Assembly (NCBI GenBank): GCA_963693315.1
Contig: OY856186.1
Coordinates: forward strand, 455,821,217 to 455,885,216
Length of the DNA: 64,000 bases
Reading direction: 5' to 3'
Source: Diogma glabrata
Taxonomy: Eukaryota > Arthropoda > Insecta > Diptera > Cylindrotomidae
Shown here: piece by piece, positions 13,170-23,817 of the stretch
Position numbering within the stretch: the first letter of the stretch is position 1
How the letters are laid out: each line of letters opens with the position of its first letter
Notes under the pieces: model-generated
Seen by the model: the letters and a program-made list of their open reading frames with translations, nothing else
Told to the model about the DNA's origin: nothing
Databases searched by the model: none
Program-made: the position numbers and the translations under genes

Positions 13170-13308
13170 AATAGTATATTAAGAAACTAGTTTCATAATC
13201 GACGATTTTATCGCACGCAATCTGTTTAGAAAACGACCCGCGCAGCGGGGAGTTTTCTAAAGGATAAGTGCGATAAAACGTCTTATGAAACGAGTTTTTT
13301 ATACTATT
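13170..13308. mobile_element. 139-bp hairpin MITE (copy 1)
   Basis: The element starts AATAGTATA and ends with the perfect inverse, TATACTATT. Nearly the whole length folds back: gaaactagtttcat pairs with atgaaacgagttt, and gattttatcgcac with gtgcgataaaac. An inner stem pairs ttagaaaac with gttttctaa around a G+C-rich cccgc-gca-gcggg hairpin. An element of identical length with the same ends lies at 30736-30874. It sits about 215 bp upstream of the recombinase gene, so it could influence that promoter, but this is inference. Confidence 0.65.
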
Positions 13309-13522
13309 TTTTCTATTTTGCATTTTTTGTCTTGAAATTTAAAAAAATGTGTATTTTATTAAAAAATAGTCACTTTGAAATTTTGTTTTATTTTCTGGTG
13401 ATTGGTAACACATTTGATATTTGAAACAATTAACAAAGAAACCAAAGAAAAGTTTGTGTCAAATTAAATTATTGTTTATTTTACCTATTATAATCGTTAA
13501 ATTGTGAAAAGTTACAATAAAA

Positions 13523-14712
13523 ATGATTGAAGACGAATTGAGTTTTACTCCACCTGAGCTACGTGAAGTTGCCGAGAGCACTTTTAATAACTTGCTTCCT
13601 AAAAAGTCGCGCGAAATTTATGAAAAACAGTATAAAATGTTTGAAAATTGGTGTACAGAACATAATGTCAAAAGCATATCAGAAAATATTATGCTTGCGT
13701 ATTTTGAGATGCTAAGTAAAAAAAACAAATCTTCTACGTTATGGTCTTCCTATTCGATGTTAAGATCATGTTTAAATATTTATAAAAATGTGAATATCTC
13801 TACGTACGCAAAATTACAAGCTTTTTTAAAAAGGTTGTCAGAAGGGTACGAGCCTAAAAAATCTAAAATTTTAGAGTTAGAGCATATCAATCGTTTTATA
13901 CAAGAAGCTGATGATAAAATGTATTTAGCAATAAAAGTAAGTACAAATTTTTGTGTAATTGTAGCATCAATTTCTATGATAATTTTTTTTCTATCTAGGT
14001 AGTTTTATTAATGGGGTACAACGGTGCTTGTAGACGTGAAGAGCTCACAAATATGTCACTAGACGATGTCAAGTTTAAAACTGACGTTATTGTGGTCGAC
14101 ATTCCAAAAACTAAAAATTATATCAAAAGGCAATTTGTAGTAACAGAGAAAATATGGATTGATCTAATACATAAATATATTGCGTTGCGGTCTACCAAAA
14201 CGACGCATCGGCGATTCTTTGTCACATACCGCAACGGATACTGCATTAATAGCAAAATGGGCATTAATACTATCGGCAAAATACCTAAAATTATTGCAAC
14301 ATTCTTGAAAATTTCAAACCCCGAGCTATATACAGGACACTGCTTCAGACGTTCGAGCGTGTCACATTTGGCCAACAAGGGTGGTGATTTGTTGACCATC
14401 AAAAACCACGGTGGCTGGAAATCTTCGGCAGTAGCTGAAGGTTACATTGAAGGATCTCTAGAAAGAAAAACTGAAGTGGCGCAAATGCTTACAAAGCAAT
14501 TCCAACCGAGTACAAGTAGTTCCTCCACTTCAACTATAACTTCGGCAATTCAATTATCATCAGCAAATTGCAACAAAACAGAAATATCAATTAACGAAAA
14601 TAAAAGTAACGCACAAAACTTTGTGCTATCCCAAAATTTGCCAGGAGTAATAATAAACGCCAAGGACACGTGTACCGTTACTGTTCACAATAACTGCACA
14701 ATTCAAAAATAA
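13523..14712 (+). CDS. Crypton-like tyrosine recombinase (two exons)
   Basis: Exon 1 is 13523-13936, a 62-bp intron (GTAAGT...CTAG) is 13937-13998, and exon 2 is 13999-14712. The join is phase 0 and gives 375 residues. Residues ~1-135 resemble a helical core-binding (SAM-like) domain. The catalytic domain shows Arg150 in CRREEL, a candidate Lys near 175, HCFR (His252, Arg255), a late His in NHGGW (~275) and the likely nucleophile Tyr287 in AEGYI, which is the full tyrosine recombinase set. A Ser/Thr-rich tail follows. Known Cryptons use such an enzyme to insert by recombination without an RNA step. The coding frame is undamaged. The ATG follows an aaaaatg context, and AATAAA lies at 14775. 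It could be an active or recently active element, or a domesticated copy; the sequence alone does not decide. Confidence 0.85.
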
Positions 14713-14774
14713 AAAAATATTACATAAAATTAACTAGCAAAAAATTTAAATTTGATAATTTTGCACTTGAATTT

Positions 14775-14780
14775 AATAAA
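14775..14780 (+). terminator. Polyadenylation signal of the recombinase gene
   Basis: AATAAA lies 63 bp after the stop codon, followed directly by a second overlapping AAATAAA-like string and then T/G-rich sequence. This fits the 3' end of the upstream transcript. Confidence 0.55.
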
Positions 14781-15754
14781 TAAATGTGTTTGTTCTGTAT
14801 GATAATATGTTTATTCGCTGTAGGGTTTGTTTTGTATTTACTTCGACAGTGTTGCAGTTGAGAAGTGGCACCTGTATGTTCCATGAGTTTCTATTTTCCT
14901 CTAAATCGGTTTTCTACTCACTTTTTCACTTATTAATTATATGCAATGCACAATTCTAATATTCTGCTGTAAACAAATTTTAGAGGTTAGGATATCGTAC
15001 AAAAGTTTAAATAAACAAAATTATACCTACAGTTTATAATTTTCCTTATTATTACTAATTATTTTATAGTTATAGTTAATTAAAATATTCAACACTAATT
15101 TAGATATTCTTATTAATTTTATTTACATAATTATTCGTTTTGATTTTCACTGACGTTTGTATGACCAATGTGACCAATCTTGAAAAACAAAACTTTGCGT
15201 ATCGTAATGAAGGCCATTTCGATACGCAGTTGGGTATCGAAATGACTTTATTTTAGACGCAAAATAGAAAAAATGTTTTATGCAATTGAATGTTTGGAAC
15301 CGTTGCCTTATTTGTAATGGTTTTGTGAGAATAGTCAATTCTTAATAACAGTTATGTAAAACTGAAAAAGACCTTTTTTACATCAAAATGATCATAAAAT
15401 TTGTAAATTAATTTAAGCATTTCGGAAAATTTTTTGCCGATTGAGTTTAAAAAAAAATCAGATTTGTAAAAGAAATTATAATAAAAGTTCGAAAATACAC
15501 AGACATCTTTGACGATCTAGGTCAACACACAAAAACATAAGTTTGGAAGTATATATTTTTAAATATTCTTCAATCATGTATTCTTCAATGGTTAAAGCTC
15601 ATAACAACTCTATGTGGAGCTTAGTTTCTTCGAATAAGCACATGTGTGGCATTATGAAGGGACAACGGGTGCATAAACAATTACGAAAAAACTACAAATA
15701 AACCAAAACTTATCACTACAAGCATAAATAATAAATACTAATGCAATCAGAAAA
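14781..15754. other. Recombinase downstream flank with small hairpin
   Basis: No gene seen. At about 15197-15229 tgcgtatcgtaatg faces catttcgatacgca, a 13/14 hairpin. The string gcaaaatagaaaaaat near 15260 is the exact inverse of attttttctattttgc near 13306. These two could bracket a 2-kb recombinase element, but the match is short and A+T-rich. Confidence 0.35.
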
Positions 15755-16027
15755 TATAAAGAGGCTGAAATCTCAAGCTCTGAGATATCAAGACTCCGGT
15801 CTGGGTTAAAGATTTTGATATAGTTTTCGGCAGAAAACTTCTATGAGGACATGGTTTTTAGTTTTAGGCAGCGATGTATATCAAACATAACTCTTTGTTA
15901 ACTCTTTTTACAAGTATTTTTTATCTCTGTTTAAAAATTTATTTACAAAACTAACACGAAACATCAATACGTTGCCGGAAAATTATAACAGATCATATAT
16001 TAACATAATGTAGTGAAAGATGATACA
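15755..16027 (+). repeat. Dispersed ~270-bp repeat, copy 1
   Basis: It is the reverse-complement partner of 49750-50013. Shared strings include ctgagatatcaagact, ggtctgggttaa, gcgatgtatatcaaacata and acaagtattttttatctctg. Identity looks close to 90 percent by eye. No coding capacity seen; the element class is unknown. Confidence 0.8.
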
Positions 16028-16084
16028 ATCAGTAAACTACTCAAAAATCTCTCTACTCAAAAACCCTCTCATTTAGCGTTTTGA

Positions 16085-16477
16085 GGAAAAATTACAGCTT
16101 CATGTTTATTTCAAAATTCCAAATATATTGTAAAACTTAAATAAAATTAAAAATCCAAAAATTATTACAAAATCAAAGATAAAAACTTTTTTCAAAAATT
16201 ATAACAATATCAAAAATTGAAACTTTTTTCAAAATTCAAAAAATTGTATTTATATCAAAAATTTAAAATTTTTCAAAATTCTAAAAATATTCCAAAAATT
16301 CTTACAAAATCAAAATTTTAAACTTTTTTCAAACTTCTAAAAATATTCCAAAAATTCTTACAAAATCAAAATTTAAAACTTTTTCCGAAATTCTAAATAT
16401 ATTGCAAAAATTATAACAAAATCAAAAATTAAAACTTTTTCCAAAATCTTAAAAATATTGCAAAAATTATTACAAAA
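16085..16477 (+). repeat. ~56-bp minisatellite, left part
   Basis: Units of about 56 bp built on cttacaaaatcaaaa, then aactttttccaaa and aatattccaaaaatt, repeat about seven times and stop exactly at gggtaattc (16478). The array resumes at 27466 with aaaatcaaaaatacaaact, so the foldback element split it. Confidence 0.75.
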
Positions 16478-17136
16478 GGGTAATTCTTTTACAAACCGAA
16501 CACCTTTCTGATCGACACCTCTTCGATTTGGCTGAAACATTTTTTGTGGATTCTGACAATATTGAACAAAGCTGGATCAGTGTACCACCAACAATTTATT
16601 CTAAACACAACAATTTGAAGAATTTATAATATTTATTTCAACTAAAAAACATACGAAACTTTACAACAAATTTTACTTTATTTTAATAGCTCTTCTTCGT
16701 TTCACATATGTTATAAGAATGAATTTATATTTTTAAATTAAATTAAAATACCACAAACGGTAATTGTTTTATTGCCCTACAACCTTAACAATTATATGTA
16801 GGTTAATCTTAAACCATTAAAGGTAACCCTCCTATAACACGGTAGATTGGTTCCTAGAATATGACGTGTTATATGAAATCGTGCTATAAGAGACTAGAAG
16901 CTAGTGCAAAATGGGGGGTTAGGTTCTAAAACATTAATTTTATTTATTTTTTTATTTTTCATATAAGAAAGTTTATTTTTCGCAAAAGAAATAAAAAAAA
17001 ATTTACTTAGACATATTATTAATTTCATTTCATTTCAGTTAATTAATAATTTTATTTTTTCCAATAATTTTCGTCATCAGCTCTATAGGATTAAATAGCA
17101 CGTTTTTTAGTGAAACGATATCGGTATCTGGAGCGT

Positions 17137-18190
17137 ATTTATAGCGATGTATTTAGTGTTGTAGTGGGGTAGTTCTTTCCTGTGGGTCCTATGTGTTTGA
17201 GCATGATAGTTGATATGCCGTAGGGTCCAATTGCTTTTGATGGTTTAATTTTTCTAATTGCCGTCAACATTTGTAAAATTGATATTATTAGTGTTGTCAT
17301 CTTTAAGATTTCGGAAGTGTCTGGGGACTGATCTAGACTCCTTCTCATGTTTACTTAGCTTTTCTGTGAACTGTGTATTAAATTGCGAGGCGCACTTTTT
17401 AGAATTTTCTATAAGAATATAGTTGAAGGAGACCATACAGTTATTTTCTGGTCTCTGAGGATGAGTTAACCCTTTTATAGCTTTCCATAGGCTTATACTT
17501 GGTCCAAAGTTCGATTTGCTCAGTAGTTCTCTCCATTTGTTCCTCTTGTGGTCTATTACTAATTTGTTTATCTGCTGGTTTACGTTTCAGATTCTAGGAT
17601 CGGCTGGATCTGTTTTTCGGATGTCATCTCTAAGGACGGCAGTAGCATATGCTTAATATCTCTCAATTTTTTCTTCCCGAAGAGGGCGTCAAGTGGTAAA
17701 AAAAGTTTACTGAATTCTTTATCAGTAAAATTGGTAAAATCTACCCAGTCAGCTTTGTTAAAACTGAAGCATGTTTTCTTCTCGGATTTTACTAGGTTGA
17801 TGGAGCGGCCAAGTGTGATTATGATCGGCACATGATCTGATTCCAGTGCAATTTCAGTACGCCATTCTGCTATCGGAATGAGTGACATGCTGGCAAGAGA
17901 GACATCTAGGGATGAATAGTAGTTGCTTGTTACTCTACTCGGTTGTTGTTCATTGAGGACTCCAAAGTTGGAGCCGTCGATTTGATCTGCAATATTTTTA
18001 CCTCGTGCATCGTTGTTCAGGTGAGAGTAGTATAGATCATGGTGTGCGTTCACATCTCAGAGTATAAGGCAATCGTTGTTATTAAGCAAATGTTCAATGA
18101 TAGGTTCATAACCTGTATCAAAGCTGCTCTCTGGTGGTATGTTTATATTGACTAGTGTTATCTCTGTGTTACCGGACTTTATTATAATAC
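17137..18190 (-). pseudogene. LINE fragment: AP endonuclease and start of RT
   Basis: Read on the minus strand. The endonuclease part (18190 to ~17580) shows IYIPPESS, then DVNAHH (a stop replaces the residue before it), a SSLDVSL stretch and the C-terminal SDHVPI box typical of apurinic-like endonucleases of Jockey/R1/CR1-type LINEs. A linker with SLWKAIKGL leads to RT motif IRKIKPSKAIGPYGIS near 17250. The catalytic RT core, 3' end and ORF1 are missing, so both ends are truncated. Several frameshifts and stops are present. It is a dead passenger within the 3.0-kb insertion. Confidence 0.8.
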
Positions 18191-18578
18191 CTCATTTTGT
18201 TCAAGATGTACAACATCTGTTGCTGGTAGATAGAAAGAATACGGTAGATAGAAAATGTTTGGTTGGTGAAGACAGATTGTTAGCAAACGTTAAAGTAAAC
18301 AGTAGCAAATGTTTGTTGTTTGTCTTCGTGCAGTGGAGAGTAGCCTTTAAAAGCTTTCAAAATGACAGTTGTATTATTTTTTAGTCGTAAAGTGAGCGCT
18401 GGTTTGTTTTACAGTTTTATTACGATAAGAAGTGCAGCATTATTTATATTTCCAATCGTCATTAGAGAAAATAAAATTTGAGATGCAATTGAAATAATAC
18501 AATTTGAGTCTTCACTTAATCGTATTTTATGGGTATTCCTCAATTAAAAATTCTCAGTATGTATGTATGAACATATTA

Positions 18579-18673
18579 GCCGTGTTCGATTTGACTGAAG
18601 CAACTGAATCAACTGAAAAATTGAATGCAATTGTTGTTGTTTTTTCAGTTGTTTCAGTCAAATCGAACGCACC
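18579..18673. mobile_element. 95-bp MITE, copy 1, TSD TATTA
   Basis: Ends GCCGTGTTCGATTTGACT and its near inverse AGTCAAATCGAACGCACC make a near-perfect foldback around a short TTGTTGTTG loop. TATTA occurs on both sides (18574-18578, 18674-18678). A second copy is at 57969-58062. It has no coding capacity, and the parent transposon family is not determined. Confidence 0.75.
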
Positions 18674-19678
18674 TATTATACACATGCATATTGTGTGTAA
18701 TAGAGTATAGTCTTCCGCATCAAGGGATCAGTTTTTGTTGATTTGTGAAATTTGTTATTTTTATTCTACAGGTGTGACAAATTAACCGTGAATTAACGTG
18801 AAATATTACATACCACTGGCAATCGCAGTGAGATATGACTAGCCGAGGTGGTGCTGGCGAATGAACTGTATTCAATCAACTGTGGCACCCTCAACCTTGC
18901 TCGCAAAAAAGAGCATCGTTATCTGGATTTTAATCATTGAAGACGACAGTTTGTCATATGATCAAGGGGTGTGCCACCAATTGGATCATTGACAACCCAA
19001 TTTTTATTTTGTTCGGGCAAATTTTTCTAAAAAATTGGATGTTAACTCTTTTATTTTATTTTCTATGTATTTGTCTAAGACCTATGTCATATTATGTTAT
19101 ATATGATAAGATTTATTGTTTAGTTATCACCCATTATTTTAAAAATATACATATGCATATAAAAAACAGAAAAGATTTGCGGCCATTAATACTATAGAAC
19201 GCGTGTGGTTGTAGGACCTCGGACCTGAACGAACCTTGATGTGATACAAAATGTTATTCCTTTACTAAGCAACACATTTAAAAACACATTTTTAAAAAAC
19301 ATTGTGTAATGTAATATCTATACGTATTAAATATTGTACGAAATTTTGTATCGTTTTATTGTTAATCCGTGTTGTAGGGATCTTCGATTTTTCTATCGTG
19401 TTACACTGAATCCGTGTTGGAAGACGCCGTGCTGGAGGAGGGTTTTCGCGATTTTTATTTCGTGTTACAGTGAAACCGTGTTGCCAGATACCGTGTTGGA
19501 GGAGGGTTACCTGTATTACAATTTTATTACATTCAAATTAGGTAAATAAACATTTAAAACTAATGACGATATTTCATGTTTTGGATTCTCTTAACAGATT
19601 CTATGTCGTTAAAAAAGAGATACGTGTCCGAGGATTTTTTTTTTGCATATTTTTGTGCATATTTTCGATAATACAAGT

Positions 19679-19962
19679 TGTTTAAACAAATAATTTTTTG
19701 TTTATTTAAATTTTAATAATTTTATATTTTACAATAACTTTAAGTCAAACACAATTTTCAATAAAGTTTTTTTTAATCCTTGCGATTTGATTTTCAAAAT
19801 TAGAATGATTTATGATTATTACATTTTAGATACGTATGCTAACAATAATAATTAATTTTTATTATGATTTTTAAACCTGTTTTTGTTTCTCTATTTTATA
19901 TCTCTTATTATTTAATTAAAGCTGATCACAAATTTATTCATACAATTTGATAATTATAAACA
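19679..19962 (-). repeat. 3' LTR of the Bel-Pao element
   Basis: 284 bp, bounded by TGTTTA and TAAACA on the + strand and by the CAAGT duplication. Its 84 terminal bases (19879-19962) match 25947-26030 almost exactly. The remaining 200 bp are not found at the 5' side, so the other LTR has been altered. Confidence 0.7.
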
Positions 19963-20068
19963 TTCTCCTACCCGTTAAGAAAATAATTTATAATAAATAA
20001 TATTTTCTTAAGCTATATTACAAAACAAAATTGATTGCAATTACTTTATATAATAAAAATTAAATTAA

Positions 20069-23000
20069 CTAGTTTTACAAATTGGTAGTAATACTAATTT
20101 TGTTATAGGTCTTTTGAGACTGTTGACTGATGTTTTGATTGTTGCAACCCTGACTATACCATCGTTACCAGGGTGTATTTGATTAGTACAATATCGTCCA
20201 TAGTAATACCCGGCTTTTCTGCTTTCCATTTGTGTCGTTGCTGTAGTGTATTAAGATAGTCCATAGACCAAGTTTTCCAAAATGATTGTATGCGTAACTG
20301 TATATTTTGCCATCGTGAAAGCTTATGAACTGGAATGTCCTCTAATGATGGTTCCGGAATAGATTGCAATGATTCACCGATTAAAAAATGGCCAGGTGTA
20401 AGCATGTTTAAATTATTAATGTCATCATTGAGCTGGCATAATGGTCTGGAGTTCAACAATGCTTCAATTTGCGTAATCAACGTAGTTGTCTCTTCAAAAT
20501 TTAGTTTGGCTTCATTAGTTGCTCTTCTGAAATGATGCTTTATTGACTTTACGGCCGCTTCCCACAAACCGCCAAAGTGAGGTGCACAGGCTGGGTTAAA
20601 CTTAAATTCAATACTCTTCTGTAACATAAAATTCATTATTAAATTGTGATTTTGTTGAGATAATATTTCAGTTTTTAGTTTTTTCAGTTCGTTATTTGCA
20701 CCAATAAAATTAGACCCGTTGTCCACCAGATTTGAGTGGGAATTCCTCTACGTGCGACAAACCTTTTTAAGGCCGCAAGAAACGACTCGGTACTGAGGTT
20801 GCTTACAACTTCTAGATGAACAGCTTTAATTGCAAGACAGACAAAGACAGCTACAAAGGCTTTACTAAATGATGCATTTCTGTTAGTAGAAGTCTTAATA
20901 TAAATGGGACCGAGGTAGTCTACACCTGTGTTTAGAAACGGTCGATTTTTTGTGCATCTCTCTGGTGGTAAGTCGGCCATCTGTTGTGTATTTTGGACAC
21001 CGCGATATCTTATGCAAGTTACACAAGATTTGATAAAGTTTTTAATGCAATACCTAGCCCCTATTATCCAATATTTTTGACGTATTAAATTCCAAGTTAA
21101 AGTATTGCCGGCGTGGAGATTGCAAGTATGTACTTCTTTAATTATCAATTGATTGACTACATGATTTTTTGGTAGGATAATTGGATGCTTTGATCTAAAA
21201 CTTAGTTGTGAGTTTTGTAATCTTCCACCTACCCGTAGAATCCCTTTGTTATCTAAAAATGGGTCCAGTGAGTTAAGTACACTGTTAGATAGTAAAGGTT
21301 GATTTTTTCTAATATTGTTTATTTCTGTTTTAAAATGAAGAAGCTGTATCGATCGTATTAAGTATAATTCAGCTTCTATGTACTCCAAATATGATAAATT
21401 TGTACCCTTTGGTTTCTTATCAGCTGATCGTGGTAGTCTGCAAAATCGCAGGATGTATGCCATTACCTTTTTAATCTTAAACCATGATGAGAATTTATTG
21501 ATTAGATGATCGACAATATTGTTATCGCTGGTTTCTAACAGAACAGTTACTCGTTTATTTCGAGCTTCAAAATCTGTTTCTAGTGATGGCAGTTTAATAA
21601 GAGTTTTTGGCCATTTAGTTGCATCCTGTTGTAGCCATTTCGATCCATACCACCAGGTATCCAATTTCGGTATTGTTTTTGGATCTATACCTCTTGATAT
21701 ATAATCAGCAGGGTTTTCAGTTGATGCTATATGATTCCATCTTTGTCTAGGAGTGGCTTCTAAAATCATGCTGGTTCTATTAGCAATGAATGTCTTCCAC
21801 CTAGCTGGAATATCTGAGAGCCAATGCAATACAATCATTGAATCGGTCCAGGCATATACGTTTTCCTGCTCCACTGGAAAAATTGTTTTGCAATACATTA
21901 TCAAATCTGCTGGTAGAACAGCACCACTGAGTTCTAACCTTGGTAGACTAAGGTTTTTTATAGGTGCCACTTTACTTTTTGAGCATACTAAACGACTAAT
22001 AATTTTTCCACTGCTATACACCGATCTTATGTATACTGCAGCTCCATACGCTGTTTCCGAAGCATCACAAAATACGTGAAGTTGAATTGAACTTGGATTT
22101 GAAGAAATAAATAACCACCTAGGAATTTCAATATATTGAAGATAATGTAGATTTGAATAAATATTCTTCCAAACACTAACAATGGGAACAGGAGCTTCTT
22201 CATCCCACTCGGTTTTTGTTACCCATAGTTTTTGAAGTAGCATTTTAAATCTAACATCAATGGGTGATAACCATCCTAATGGATCGTAGAGCTTTGAGCT
22301 TTCGGAAATCATCTTTCTTTTAGTCCATATTATTTCATCACATATTGTATTTAATTTGAAAATAAATATGTCGCGTTGTGGGTACCACATAATGCCTAGA
22401 GTTTTGGTGTTTGAATCATTTTCAATGAACTTTGGTAAGTCTTCAAGGTTATCCTTATGCTTTAACGACTTCAAAAAAGTGGATGAGTTTGATTTCTATT
22501 TACGAAGTGTAAAGCCAGCGCTGTTCAATATTTCATTAATTTGGTTCTTAAGTATTACTGCACCTTCCTCCGTATTACTTCCAGTGAGTAAGTCATCCAT
22601 ATAAAAGTTGTTACGAATATGATAAGCGGCATCTGGGTATTTTGACTCATAAATTTTTGCCAGTTCTTCTAAACAACGAATGGCTAGAAAGGGGGCACAT
22701 GCTGTGCCATATGTAACTGTATTACATTTGTAAACTCCTATTTCTTTGTCGGGTGTTTCTCGCCACAGGATCAATTGAAAATTTGCATCTACCTCATCGA
22801 CCAGTATTTGGCGGTACATCTTTGCAATATCCGCATTAATGGCAATAATATTTTGTCGAAAACGTAACAAGGTTGTGGTTAAATCTGGTAGAAGTTTGTT
22901 GCCAATGTGTAAGCAATCGTTCAATGATATTGCTAAAGTTGTTTTGCACGATGCATCGAACACAACTCGAAAATTTGTGGTTGTGCTTTCTTTTTGAACT

Positions 23001-23817
23001 GCATGATGAGGCATGAAATATTTTTGATGATCTTCCTTTGGCAATTTATCCCAGGCGATTGGTACCATTTGCTTTAGCTGTATATAATCATTCATAAATT
23101 GTTTGTATTCTTGGCTATAGTTATCAAATTTGCGAAAACGTTTTTCAATGCCAAGTAGTCTGTTTCGTGCGTTATTTAAGGAATTTCCTAGCTTTTGCAT
23201 TGGCATAATGAATGGAAGTTTTACAATGAATCGTCCTTCAGGTGATCTGGTTGTAGTCTCACGGTATAATTTTTCCCATGGATCATCTGCGTTAAGTTGC
23301 ATGGTAGTCGGGTTATTGAATCTTTCTTCGATTTTCCAAAATGCCTTTAGTTGTTCCATTAAACTTTCATTGGTAACAGCAAGGTTTGTGTTACAAGGTA
23401 ATTCTGAAGTTGTGACTGATTCAATCCATCTTGACTAATGTTTCCAGCTATAATCCAGCCTAATTTGGATAAATGAAGAACTGGTAGATTTGGGATTGAT
23501 AATTTTTGTTCTGATAATAGTTCTAAAAAGTATTCTGCTCCAATTAGAAGATCAACGGGTCTTGGTTTGTAAAATTCCGGATCTGCTAAATTGCGTTCCC
23601 ATATTTTATTATCACTCGGTATGATTATCATCTCAGCTGGTAAATGTGATGATATCTTTTCAATAATATGTGCTGTAATGTTTATAGTGTAATGTTGAGT
23701 TACACGTGATTTAACTGTTAGTACAGTCTTGTCTCTTGTTTTTCCTGCAGAGCTCGATGCTAGGCCGTAATTGATATATGAGAATGTTGACGTCGTAGAC
23801 CTAGGCTTTGAACACAA
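20069..23817 (-). pseudogene. pol: Bel-Pao pol: protease end, RT, RNase H, integrase
   Basis: Pol is spread over four open frames. 23359-23817 carries the protease C-terminal region (LLIGAEYF, LGWIIAG). 22496-23359 carries RT with FRVVFDASCKT, an ADIAKMYRQI motif A and the YMDD catalytic box. 20684-22474 carries the RT thumb, RNase H (FCDASETAYGAA) and the integrase HHCC region (VHTCNLHAG, CVTCIRYRG). 20154-20726 carries integrase VDNGSNF-type Asp and a Glu in GGLWEAAVKS. The last part reads PGNDGIVRVATIKT and ends near 20069 after a frameshift. One Trp codon is TAG near 22490. These motifs are diagnostic of the Bel-Pao superfamily. The damage is light, so the insertion is moderately young. 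Confidence 0.88.

Larger units (their letters stand above)
16554..19596. mobile_element. 3.0-kb unclassified insertion in foldback arm
   Basis: Its limits are fixed by comparison with the mirrored right arm: the arm breaks after GATTC (16549-16553) and resumes after a second GATTC (19597-19601), a 5-bp duplication. The insert begins TGACA and ends TAACA. Inside are inverted motifs (ggtaaccctcct at 16822, its inverse near 19500) with repeated taacacgg-type strings, a LINE fragment (17137-18190) and a small MITE (18579-18673). No transposase or integrase belonging to the insert itself was recognised, so its class is open; TG...CA ends with 5 bp would fit an LTR-type derivative. Confidence 0.65.

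Noticed and set aside
13937..13998. Reading the recombinase as two separate ORFs (159 and 233 codons)
   Set aside because: A GTAAGT...TAG intron joins them in phase, and the catalytic Arg region continues directly from exon 2 start. A single spliced gene fits better.
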